DNA of 64,000 bases, from the NCBI GenBank assembly GCA_014871385.1, contig CM026426.1, positions 101,573,393-101,637,392 on the forward strand, written 5' to 3'. Origin of the DNA: Ceratodon purpureus (taxonomy: Eukaryota > Streptophyta > Bryopsida > Pseudoditrichales > Ditrichaceae). The notes under the pieces were generated by a model. That model was not told the DNA's origin. It saw only the letters and a program-made list of their open reading frames with translations, and did not search any database. Position numbers and translations under genes: made by a program. This document shows positions 11,044 through 19,481 of this stretch, piece after piece (position 1 is the first letter of the stretch; the number at the start of each line of letters is the position of its first letter).

Positions 11044-11626
11044 GGTTATGGGCCTCTTTCTTGCTGAGCGACTCTTCCAAATTTTGGATTACGTTTTCTC
11101 TTAGATTTCTCTTGTTTCAAGCACATTTCTCTTGTCATTTAGTTACTCTTCTCTCATTTCTTTTCTCGGGTTTTTCTCTTCTCTCTGAACACAATTCTTG
11201 ATCTTCTTTAACTTCTTGATTTTTTTTTGTGTTGAGCGATCTGCGATGTTTCAACCTTCCTGATGCTTACACTCCTTTTTCCCAGACAACGTGCATGTCC
11301 TGGTTGTCGATTAGCTCGACAGCTTGGACGCAGTACTCATACATCAAGCTGCGAAGATTATCGAACACTCTGTTCCTTAATTCGATCTGCTTTCCGCATA
11401 TTCTCTCCTTACCGTTACTTACTTCCAGAATTTGATTCATTAGTGCATCCTTGGCATCGCGCTCAAATCACTGGATTATGGACGCCAGAATGCCATAGAA
11501 ATCTTTTGTTCCTAGTCAACTTTGTGCGTCATCTGAATTCTTAATAGCTCAATAGACTGCTGCATTTTTCCAGACTATCTTCATTGTCTTCACAGATTTC
11601 TTTTCTAAGTATTTTTGAGTCTCATT

Positions 11627-14600
11627 ATGGCAACAGATCGAGACCTCATCAGCATTGAGAAGTTCAATGGTCGAGATTTCTCTGTTTGGCGTTTTCAGAT
11701 TCGCAATCTCTTCAAGGCAAAGCGATTACTCCGGATTGTAGAAGGCACAGAACTTTTAGAAGACTGCATTACACCAGCGCAGGAGAATGACTGGCAGGAA
11801 CGGGATACCATTGCCCAAGGAATTATCATGTGTTCTTTAGAACGCAGGTTTCACAAACCGCTTATGATTGCTAAGACTGCTAATCAGTGCTGGACTCGGA
11901 TTTGTGAATTACATGAGTCGAAGAATTCTGGAGATGTTCACGAGCTTCATACTCGGTTCTATGCTCTCTCACTAGAGGGACGTTCCATTCCCGATTTCTT
12001 GGCGGACATTGAAGAGATTGCACAAGAATTACTTGACATGGATCTTTCTCTCAGTGACGATGCTATGATAGCAAAGTTGTTACAGAATCTTCCCTCTAGT
12101 CTTGGAAACTTTCTAGTATCCTGGGATTTAGCGCCGCAGCAGGATCGAACACTGGAGAATCTTACTAAGATTCTGCTGAGAGCAGACAAACGCTCTCGTC
12201 ACTCTTCAACACATGAGCCTCAGGATAATACCATGGCATTTTATGCTCAGAGACAACATCGTTTACAACCTCTTAACCGATTTTCTCGATCAAATAACTC
12301 TGCATTTTTAGGCAATCCATCAGGCACTCATGCTCCGAGCAGTGGGAGCTCTGTTTTCAATAGTGGGAGTTACAATGGAAGCAGTGGCAATTATGCCGTT
12401 GGTAGTGGCAGTAACAGGATAGCAACTGATAGCTATGGTCAGAAGAACAAGCAGAACAGTGGGAGTTATGTTCCTCCTCACTTGCAACTCCGACCACCTT
12501 CACAGACAGCTACTCAGTTTCACCGTTGTAGTGGTCCTACTTGTCAACATTTCCAACATTCTACATCGGCATCTGGGATTTCGCCTTTGAACAAGGGCTT
12601 TCTCAATTTTGAGCAGAGAAAGCAACGTGCTATACAGATTTTAAAGCTTAAGAAAATAACTCCATGCAACAACTGCGGAGAATTAAGACACTGGTTTAAC
12701 GAGTGCCCTTACCGGCGTTCACATTTTCCTCTACGACCTCTGGCACGTGCGAATCTTGCTGACACAGCTTCAAACGGTGACGAAGATTATATGTCCTCTT
12801 ACGATCTGCTGGATTCAACATCGTTGCCCGATCCTTCTTCACCTGATATCGGATACTCACTGGACTTTACTCCACATCATACAGACTTCCAAGATGACAC
12901 TATAGACCTTCACATTGACGAGTCTCAACAAGATAGTCCACATTATGAGCTATCTTTCATGGCTGATTCTCACTCGACACGAGTGGCTTACTCCAATTCT
13001 TGGATAGCTGATACCGGAGCGACTCGTCACATGACCGACAGGCTTGACTGGTTTTCAACAATAGAAACCTTACCTCAAGACCAGAACCTGTCAATTCGAG
13101 CCATTGGAGGACAGATTCATTACGCAACAGGCGTTGGTGATATTCGCATTAAGATTCAGATTCCGAATCAGCAACCTCAACTTGCGTTTCTTCGCGATGT
13201 TTTGTATGTCCTAGGTTTGAGACAAAATTTGTTCTCAACGACACGAGCATCACAGTTATACAAATTCTCATTTCACGGTGATGATACAGGATGTAAGCTT
13301 ACCTCTTGCAATCAAATCATCATGGTTGGGAAAATGGTGGATTGTATCTATCTACTGGATTTCGAAGTGATTCCTAGTGGCTACACTCAGCAAGCTTTTC
13401 TTGCACTACCGTTTCGAGACATTGTTACGAAGCATTCACCAGTTTCTCTGGAAACCTGGCATCAACGATTTGGACATCTCCATTACGACATGATACGACG
13501 TATGGCCTCTCTTGAATCTGTTCAGGGACTTCATATCTCAGGACCAACGACCAAAATTTCAAACCAGCCCTGCATAGGATGTGCTCTTGGCAAAATGTCA
13601 AAACTACCTTTTCCAGTCCATACAGAGCGAGAACGAGCTTCTCATGCTGGTGAACTGGTACATAGCGACATATGTGGACCTAATGAGGTTTCTTATGGAG
13701 GTTCTCTTTATTACATCTTGTTTAAAGATGATTTCTCAACCTACAGATTTGTTTTCACAATTAAACACAAATCTGAGGCTCTATCATGCTTTAAACAAGT
13801 ACTTACCGAAATATGGCAAGTGACACAACGCAGGATCAGTATTTTTAGGACTGATAACGGAGGAGAATATGTGAGCAAGGCATTTACTCAATATTTACTT
13901 GAGCAGCAGATCAAACATGAGTTTACAGCACCAGCCAATCCAGAGCAAAATCGCGTTGTTGAACGTGATAATAGGACTATAATGGAGATGGTTCGCAGCT
14001 GCATACATCATTCACAGGTTTCTCAAAAATTCTGGGCAGAAGCTCTGCACTATGCTATCTACACGTTGAATCGCACTGGTTCACGTTTGCTCAATGGACG
14101 CACTCCATATGAACTATTTACAGGTACCAAACCCTCTGTCTCTCATATGAGGACTTTCGGTTGCCCTGTTTTCATTCACACAGCAGATTCTCTTCGAACT
14201 AAGCTCCAACCGAAATCTCAAAGTGGAATTTTCCTTGGCTACAGTGCAACTTCGAAGGCCTACAGGGTTTGGGACTTATCCAAGAGACGGGTTGTGATAT
14301 CAAGGGATATCATCTGCGATGAGTCAGGAGTTACTACGTCTACCTCTAATGAAGCTTTGGAGCACTCTACAGTTTTCTTTGATGCTGGCCAAGTTTCGGT
14401 GCTGATGCCTCCACAAGCTCAAGTTCCACCTTCACAGGCTCAAGTTCCTCGAATTTCTTCACAAGGACCAGTTCCCCAGATTCTGGTCGAACCTCAAAAT
14501 CAAGCTCAAGCTCCACATCACCTTGATGGCTTGAATACTCCTAACGCTGCAGCACGTCCTCTACGAAACCGCCGACCACCTGACAGATTCTCTCCCACAC

Positions 14601-16198
14601 AGTATGCCTATTCTGCACAAGTCTTTGACTTACCGTCTATTCCTCAGAGTTACTCTGAAGCAATTTCGTCTGACAATGCTAAGCAATGGATTTTGGCGAT
14701 GCAAGAAGAAATACAATCTCTTGCAGACAATAAAACCTGGGAGTTACAGGAATTACCGAAAGGACGTAAAGCAATTCGTAACAAATGGGTTTACGCATAC
14801 AAGACTCATCCGGATGGTTCATTAGCTCGCTTCAAAGCACGGCTTGTGGCCAAAGGGTGTTCACAAAAACCTGGTGTTGACTTTTCAGAGACATTCAGTG
14901 CAGTGGTGCGCTATGACAGTATCCGCACAATTCTCGCCCTTTGTGCATTTGAAGATTATGAAGTCATCCAGTTTGACATCAAAACTGCGTTTTTGAATGG
15001 ATTATTATCTGAAGAAATATACATGCAGCAGCCAGAAGGGTTTGAAGATAAAACTCAGCCTCATTTGGTATGCCGTTTGTTTCGCTCTCTCTATGGACTT
15101 CGACAGGCAAGCAGGGTCTGGAACAAAGTTTTCGACAGCTTTCTCAAAGATAATTCATTATTGGCGAGCCCTGATGATCCCTATGTCTATTTTTCCAATA
15201 TAGAACCCCATCTGTTAACAGCAATTTTTGTTGACGATGGAATTTGTGCCTCGAAGTCCACTGATCGTATCAATTCGGTACTCATGGATATGCACGAAGT
15301 TTTTGAAGTCAAGACCGATGACCCCTCTGTCTACGTTGGCATACACATTATCAGAGAAAGACATGATCGTACCATTTCTTTGCATCAAGCGCTTTATATC
15401 GAAGGGAAGTTGAAAACCTATGGATTGTTTGACTCAGCACCGTGTGCTATACCAGCTGATTCCACGGTTTATCTTCAAGACAAGTCCACAATAACTGACG
15501 ATCATTTCGAACCTGCTTTTCCCTACAAGGCTACTCATGGAAGTCTTGGATTTGCGGCACAGTCCACTCGCCCTGATATCTCATTCGCAACTTCTAATGT
15601 CGGTAGATTTCAAGCCAATCCGACTGCTGAGCATTGTAAAGCTGCCAGGAAGGTTTTCAAGTATCTTCGAGGAACCATTGGTTATGGTATAACTTACGGA
15701 GGAGCCAATTCGAATTGTATTTTGACAGCTTATGGCGATGCAGATTTTGCGAACGATAAGATTGATCGCAAGTCTCGTTCTGGTTGGGTGGTACTCTTAA
15801 ACAACGGTCCGATTGCTTGGGGATCTGATAAGCAAGCCCTTGTTGCAACCAGTACCTGTTATGCAGAGTATATTGCAATCTTTGATGTCACCAAAGTTGT
15901 TGTATGGCTCAGACGGTTATTGGCAAGTATTGGCCATTCGCAATCTGCTCCAACTGTCATTCACTGTGATAATCAGGCAGCGTTACGACTTGCGAAGAAT
16001 CCTGATGATCCAGGCAAGAACAAACACGTTGATCTCAGGTTCCACTATATTCGAGAGCAGCTTGAGTTGGGGCACATCATGTTGAAGTATTGTCCTTTTG
16101 CACAAAATTTGGCAGACATATTTACAAAGGCACTTCCTGTGGAGCAGTTCAAGACTCTTCGTCAAAGATTATCAATTACCGATGTCACTCAACGTTGA
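11627..16198 (+). CDS. copia gag-pol polyprotein (1523 codons)
   Basis: Starts at the ATG 11627 (MATDRDLISI). Domains in order: UBN2/copia-type gag (about residues 1-300); a zinc knuckle CNNCGELRHWFNEC (CX2CX4HX4C); aspartic protease with WIADTGATRHM; GAG-pre-integrase HHCC (WHQRFGHLH … CIGC); integrase core with HSDICG, RTDNGGEY and a Glu in VVERDN forming the DDE triad; reverse transcriptase with FDIKTAFLNG and the catalytic FVDD (usual YVDD); RNase H with YGDADFA, CYAEYIA, HCDNQAA and HVDLRFHYIREQ. Ends TGA just before the polypurine tract. No frameshift separates gag and pol. Length matches intact plant copia elements (about 1,300-1,550 residues). All catalytic residues I can place are present. 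Confidence 0.96.
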   Translation: MATDRDLISIEKFNGRDFSVWRFQIRNLFKAKRLLRIVEGTELLEDCITPAQENDWQERDTIAQGIIMCSLERRFHKPLMIAKTANQCWTRICELHESKNSGDVHELHTRFYALSLEGRSIPDFLADIEEIAQELLDMDLSLSDDAMIAKLLQNLPSSLGNFLVSWDLAPQQDRTLENLTKILLRADKRSRHSSTHEPQDNTMAFYAQRQHRLQPLNRFSRSNNSAFLGNPSGTHAPSSGSSVFNSGSYNGSSGNYAVGSGSNRIATDSYGQKNKQNSGSYVPPHLQLRPPSQTATQFHRCSGPTCQHFQHSTSASGISPLNKGFLNFEQRKQRAIQILKLKKITPCNNCGELRHWFNECPYRRSHFPLRPLARANLADTASNGDEDYMSSYDLLDSTSLPDPSSPDIGYSLDFTPHHTDFQDDTIDLHIDESQQDSPHYELSFMADSHSTRVAYSNSWIADTGATRHMTDRLDWFSTIETLPQDQNLSIRAIGGQIHYATGVGDIRIKIQIPNQQPQLAFLRDVLYVLGLRQNLFSTTRASQLYKFSFHGDDTGCKLTSCNQIIMVGKMVDCIYLLDFEVIPSGYTQQAFLALPFRDIVTKHSPVSLETWHQRFGHLHYDMIRRMASLESVQGLHISGPTTKISNQPCIGCALGKMSKLPFPVHTERERASHAGELVHSDICGPNEVSYGGSLYYILFKDDFSTYRFVFTIKHKSEALSCFKQVLTEIWQVTQRRISIFRTDNGGEYVSKAFTQYLLEQQIKHEFTAPANPEQNRVVERDNRTIMEMVRSCIHHSQVSQKFWAEALHYAIYTLNRTGSRLLNGRTPYELFTGTKPSVSHMRTFGCPVFIHTADSLRTKLQPKSQSGIFLGYSATSKAYRVWDLSKRRVVISRDIICDESGVTTSTSNEALEHSTVFFDAGQVSVLMPPQAQVPPSQAQVPRISSQGPVPQILVEPQNQAQAPHHLDGLNTPNAAARPLRNRRPPDRFSPTQYAYSAQVFDLPSIPQSYSEAISSDNAKQWILAMQEEIQSLADNKTWELQELPKGRKAIRNKWVYAYKTHPDGSLARFKARLVAKGCSQKPGVDFSETFSAVVRYDSIRTILALCAFEDYEVIQFDIKTAFLNGLLSEEIYMQQPEGFEDKTQPHLVCRLFRSLYGLRQASRVWNKVFDSFLKDNSLLASPDDPYVYFSNIEPHLLTAIFVDDGICASKSTDRINSVLMDMHEVFEVKTDDPSVYVGIHIIRERHDRTISLHQALYIEGKLKTYGLFDSAPCAIPADSTVYLQDKSTITDDHFEPAFPYKATHGSLGFAAQSTRPDISFATSNVGRFQANPTAEHCKAARKVFKYLRGTIGYGITYGGANSNCILTAYGDADFANDKIDRKSRSGWVVLLNNGPIAWGSDKQALVATSTCYAEYIAIFDVTKVVVWLRRLLASIGHSQSAPTVIHCDNQAALRLAKNPDDPGKNKHVDLRFHYIREQLELGHIMLKYCPFAQNLADIFTKALPVEQFKTLRQRLSITDVTQR

Positions 16199-16240
16199 AG
16201 TGGGAGATTGGTTACGATATCAACATTTCATTCCATCTAT

Positions 16241-16250
16241 TGAGTGGGAG
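16241..16250 (+). promoter_or_regulatory. Polypurine tract adjoining the 3' LTR
   Basis: TGAGTGGGAG directly abuts the 3' LTR start at 16251, the expected plus-strand primer position. A second similar purine tract (GAAGTGGGAGA, near 16196-16206) follows the gag-pol stop and could be an additional or ancestral primer. Confidence 0.75.
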
Positions 16251-16531
16251 TTTTGGATCAGGATGTAATTCATTCACAATAGATGTAATGAATGTAGGAT
16301 GGTATTTGCTTAGGGTTTCGTGCCTCTTCGTCTCCGGACTTCCTGCGATAGTTTACGTTCTTGACTCTGTAGTTTGTGTCTGTCTGCGTAGCAGTGAGTA
16401 TCAAGTGCGTTAGCTTGAGCAAGCTGATTAGCGAAGCATTTGTATCATTTGCATTTGAATAAGAAGAATAGTTTGAGAAGCCAGAGTGTTTACTGTATTG
16501 TTCAGCGTTATCTGTTGCATTGGTTACAAAA
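16251..16531 (+). repeat. 3' LTR of the copia element
   Basis: 281 bp, three mismatches to the 5' LTR, followed by the target duplication CGAAG (16532-16536). Confidence 0.93.
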
Positions 16532-16536
16532 CGAAG

Positions 16537-16931
16537 CGCCTCCAAAGAGACCAAGACCTGATAAGTGGTGTAAGTCTTCTATTCTTTGTTCAAATTATCC
16601 AAGCACTGCTTCTCTTTGCACCTCTACGTACTCAATCTAACCACAATCGGTTTTCTATTGCAGAGTAGTTTCGGCAACACCGCCACGTGGGCCAACATCA
16701 GTGTCCACTCCATCGTGGCGTCTTCATTCCAGCCCAATTCAGTCTTTCAAACTTCCGGACTACGCAGAGGACTTAGCACAGGCGTTTCAATCTGGAGCCC
16801 TTACATATGTTCCTAGTCGGCCAATTACTTTTGATCCGAGGGCCCTTCTATTCGTCGATGAAGAGGCTGTAGAAGGAGATTCAGAGTCATCTAGTTCTGA
16901 GAGTGGAAGTAGCGATTGTAGCATGTTGTGA
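16537..16931 (+). CDS. Distal exons of the methyltransferase-like gene, separated by copia
   Basis: After the TSD the host frame resumes as APPKRPRPDK, a Pro/Lys-rich tail, then a donor in GATAAGTGGTGTAAGTC (16557-16573 region; more than one GT is possible). The last exon starts at 16664 after TATTGCAG and ends at TGA 16929-16931, with the C-terminus rich in Ser and acidic residues (EGDSESSSSESGSSD). The KRPRPDK/PPKHPRP segment could be a nuclear localisation signal. The exact donor is undecided: the phase requires either GTGGTG or GTCTTC usage. Confidence 0.55.
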
Positions 16932-17211
16932 GTTTGAAGGAGGCTTTGGTCTTTCATTGTTTTCATCTGATTTGATTCGATTTAATTGGAATTGATTGCA
17001 TAATCTTTTGTCTACTCTACTCCAAACACTATAAAGTAGTTATGATTCTCATTTCCAATTTGTCTTCGTGTATGTAAAGGATGAAATGTCACAACTGTAA
17101 TGCTCAAAATATAATCTGAAGAATGAAATGTTACAAAAGAAATGCTCAAAATTTATATTGCGCTGTAATTTATATTTTAATCATTCAAAATCTCACATTT
17201 CCATAGCCATG

Positions 17212-17724
17212 TTACCTATTCTTGGGAGAGATCCAGATACCATCTCTTGGAGAAATTTTCTGTCCTTCCGATACATCCAAGACCTCATTCCCATTGGCAG
17301 ATAGCAATGTCCTCAACAGATCTAACTCAACGCAACTAAGGTCTCTAAGGGACGCTGTCTCCAACCTCTCGTTGTTGATTGGATTTGCAAGTGTCCAAGA
17401 ACTCCTAAAAACACTCCAGCTGATGTTGAACCGATTAACTTCGTATTCGTCCTTCGGACTCCAATGGCGACCCTCGTACGAAAAGTAATCCCACCTTGCT
17501 AGCCGAAGGCATGCGTATTCAGGACTACTGTCAATCTCACGCTTCCAACTCTTCGACACAGCACGAGCGTTCTCGACGTCTTCAAACATGATTACAGTCG
17601 GAGGAGTCCAACCCTGCGTGGCACTACTATCTATATGATCCTAGGGGTTAGGCCCATCCGCCATCCGCTTAAGCAAATCCTGTAAAATCGTTTCACAGGC
17701 AACGACCTCAAATGAATCTCCCAT
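17212..17724 (-). pseudogene. F-box-like family gene copy 1, one in-frame stop
   Basis: Minus-strand frame from ATG 17724 (MGDSFEVVACETILQDLLKRM) to the stop at 17212. A single TAG at 17641-17643 lies after ADGPNP. Key strings are FEDVENARAVSKSWKREIDSS and LRLARWDYFSYEG. It clearly matches the plus-strand ORF at 46173-46598 (DIENARLASLLWRDIIDSS, IRLSRWDHSNEVG), so both belong to one family. Leu-rich start, then a conserved Val/Ala-Ser-x-x-W-K/R block resembles an F-box (recruits substrates to SCF ubiquitin ligases), but this is inferred, not proven. A minus-strand TATATAAG lies about 90 bp upstream. Confidence 0.55.
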
Positions 17725-17809
17725 ACCTTCAGACAACTCCCTAGCAAGTACACGCTTAAGTTCTACAGAAATGATTGAGCTAATACAACTTCAAGGACGT
17801 CTGCTAAGG

Positions 17810-17817
17810 CTTATATA
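17810..17817 (-). promoter_or_regulatory. Candidate TATA box for the F-box-like copy
   Basis: TATATAAG on the minus strand, about 90 bp before the ATG at 17724. Position and motif only. Confidence 0.4.
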
Positions 17818-18099
17818 GATTCTTGCTTGACACTTAAGCTAGGAATGCTCTTATCTAAAGACGGAGAATTCTTCTACGAAGACAAGCACTCTGACTTGGT
17901 GTACATCTTGGTTTCTGCTACTCCATTATTGTACACGAACTCTGAAATATTCCACGAACTTTTAAGACCACTTCTATTTGCTGGTTTTGAGTTTTTGTAT
18001 TCCTAGAATTATCTATATTATCCAAAAACATCATGCTGGAATACTCATATCTAGATCTTATAAGGGACCAAATCTAAAGGAATGTATTCGAGCACCCTA

Positions 18100-18486
18100 C
18101 TAGTCTTCACAGTAATAATCCTTCGGGGGATATACAGTCCAACTCTTATCGATATCAAACCAGCAGGTTTCGCCATCCGATATGATCACTTCGGGCAGCT
18201 GAACAACTGGATTCTCATCGACGGTGGATGGCAAGGGATACGGGATTAGGGACAACTCCATAATACGGAGAAGCTCTTTGGTACAAAGCACTGTCCAACG
18301 CCATTCACCTTCACCAACATGGAGGCTTTCGATGTGCCTAAACGGTGGCAGGTCCATGCCTCGTTCCCTAGCGCGCTCCACCTCCAGCAACTAGGGTCGC
18401 AGCTCCTCATAACTCGCCGGTGCCTTTGGGGGCAAACCTACAGCCGCTCTCGTCCTCCTCGATCTTGCATTACGCACCTTCGGCAT
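18100..18486 (-). pseudogene. Small basic/acidic ORF with one stop, upstream of F-box-like copy 1
   Basis: A minus-strand frame from ATG 18486 (MPKVRNARSRRTRAAVGLPP) to the stop at 18100, broken by TAG 18391-18393 just before LLEVERARERGMDLPP. The rest reads IESLHVGEGEWRWTVLCTKE and ends PPKDYYCED. Length about 128 codons. I do not recognise the family. It is on the same strand as, and 0.4 kb upstream of, the F-box-like copy, so it could be an upstream exon of the same gene or a separate gene. A Gln codon would fit the TAG position. Confidence 0.4.
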
Positions 18487-19205
18487 CGCGCAACACAGTA
18501 AATTGTTATAGTCTTAAAACGTTCCACGCAAGCTTGCAGATTGGCCCCCCCGAACTCCTACTCTACCTTCGCATACAGCACAGAATGCCAAGGACTGTGT
18601 CACTATCTTAATACGCCACCTGGAAACAAGCTCAAGAAACCAAGAGTGACCTCCTTCTGTACAACCCAGCTTACCAAGTGTTGTTTCATGATGAAAATCT
18701 CTTACTTGTATCACTCAAATGAAGAAGCTTCGCTGCCTAGGAAGAGAGAGTAATCTTCGATGAAGACAAGGACTCTGACAAGGTATATCTTGGTTTCAGC
18801 AGTTAAGATACTATACACGAATTTTGAAATATTCCAGGAAGTTTTCAAACCTTGCCTCCTTTATGTTCTGTGAAATTTGTTTTTTTCTTTGTGCATTTAC
18901 ATAATCCTATGAAAGAATTATTTGTTTGATCTAAAACTTAACTCATGATCATTGTATCTTTCCTAAACCCATGACAAATCTAACAAAATATATGCATGAC
19001 GTCATCATGACATCAGCCCTAATTTGTATCTTAGAGAACAAACGTAATAAATTCTTACCAGAGATAACCCTGATTTCCACGGTAATATACTCTTATCCCA
19101 ATAAAACTGTCAAAATCAAGCCTTAATTTAGTAATTTTCCACGGTTATAGGGTCTACTTTGCTTTTGAAAATTTGGCTACTTGTCATTTTTGTGCTCTCC
19201 ATTCT
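18487..19205. other. Unassigned spacer
   Basis: AT-rich, overlapping short frames on both strands without recognisable motifs; no RNA gene seen. Confidence 0.4.
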
Positions 19206-19207
19206 GT

Positions 19208-19247
<40 letters not shown>

Positions 19248-19267
19248 ACGCTCTACGCTCTCCGCTC
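19206..19267. repeat. CTCTCCG heptanucleotide microsatellite
   Basis: About eight to nine tandem copies of a 7-bp unit (GCTCTCC, with GCTCTAC variants). Unlike the plant telomere repeat (TTTAGGG). It lies at the 3' side of the minus-strand gag/protease relic. Confidence 0.85.
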
Positions 19268-19481
19268 ACATACGAACTTTCCCCTCCGGTAGTGTAATAG
19301 TTCCCACTGCGAATATATCCTCCTCTGTTCTCAAGAAACGATCCTCCCCCTCGTCTGTCAGTCCTTCAGCTAGATTGTAGCATACAAGTACTTCTGGCAG
19401 CTTGGGTAGAGGGCCTTTTTGTTGGTTGATAGATATCGTCTTGACCGTGCCGTTACCCCGGATAGTAACCAGTTTGTTTCC

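Larger units (their letters stand above)
10763..16531 (+). mobile_element. Full-length, recently inserted Ty1/copia LTR retrotransposon
   Basis: 5769 bp with two 281-bp LTRs (10763-11043 and 16251-16531) that differ at three positions by my reading (~99% identical), flanked by CGAAG on both sides (10758-10762 and 16532-16536). The LTR termini read TTTTG...CAAAA, extending the usual TG...CA by short T/A runs. Internal gag-pol is one uninterrupted frame. The element sits in a coding exon of the methyltransferase-like gene, same strand. Removing it with one TSD copy restores the host reading frame (…GAC GAA GCG CCT CCA…). Near-identical LTRs, intact ORF and perfect TSD indicate a young, potentially autonomous copy. 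Confidence 0.96.
3319..16931 (+). pseudogene. Composite gene: CTD-like heptads plus beta-class amino DNA methyltransferase-like domain, interrupted by a copia element
   Basis: Exons inferred from GT-AG borders and phase: 3319-3750, about 3962-4627, 6440-6499, 6618-6905, 7179-7762, 7855-8049, 8131-8362, about 8420-8635, 8730-8971, 9064-9734, 9836-10179, 10263-10524, 10610-10762 joined (without copia) to 16537-~16564, and 16664-16931; roughly 1,500 codons. The reading phase is kept across nearly all junctions, supporting one transcription unit. Lesions: TAG 7572-7574, an apparent lost acceptor before 7855, a phase conflict plus possible TGA at the 8362/8420 junction, TAG 10425-10427, and the copia insertion after 10762. 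C-terminal motifs indicate an S-adenosylmethionine-dependent amino-methyltransferase fold; substrate unknown. The gene might be part of a repeated family or a mobile element cargo. Whether the N-terminal exons belong with the rest is inferred from phase and splice signals. Confidence 0.6.
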
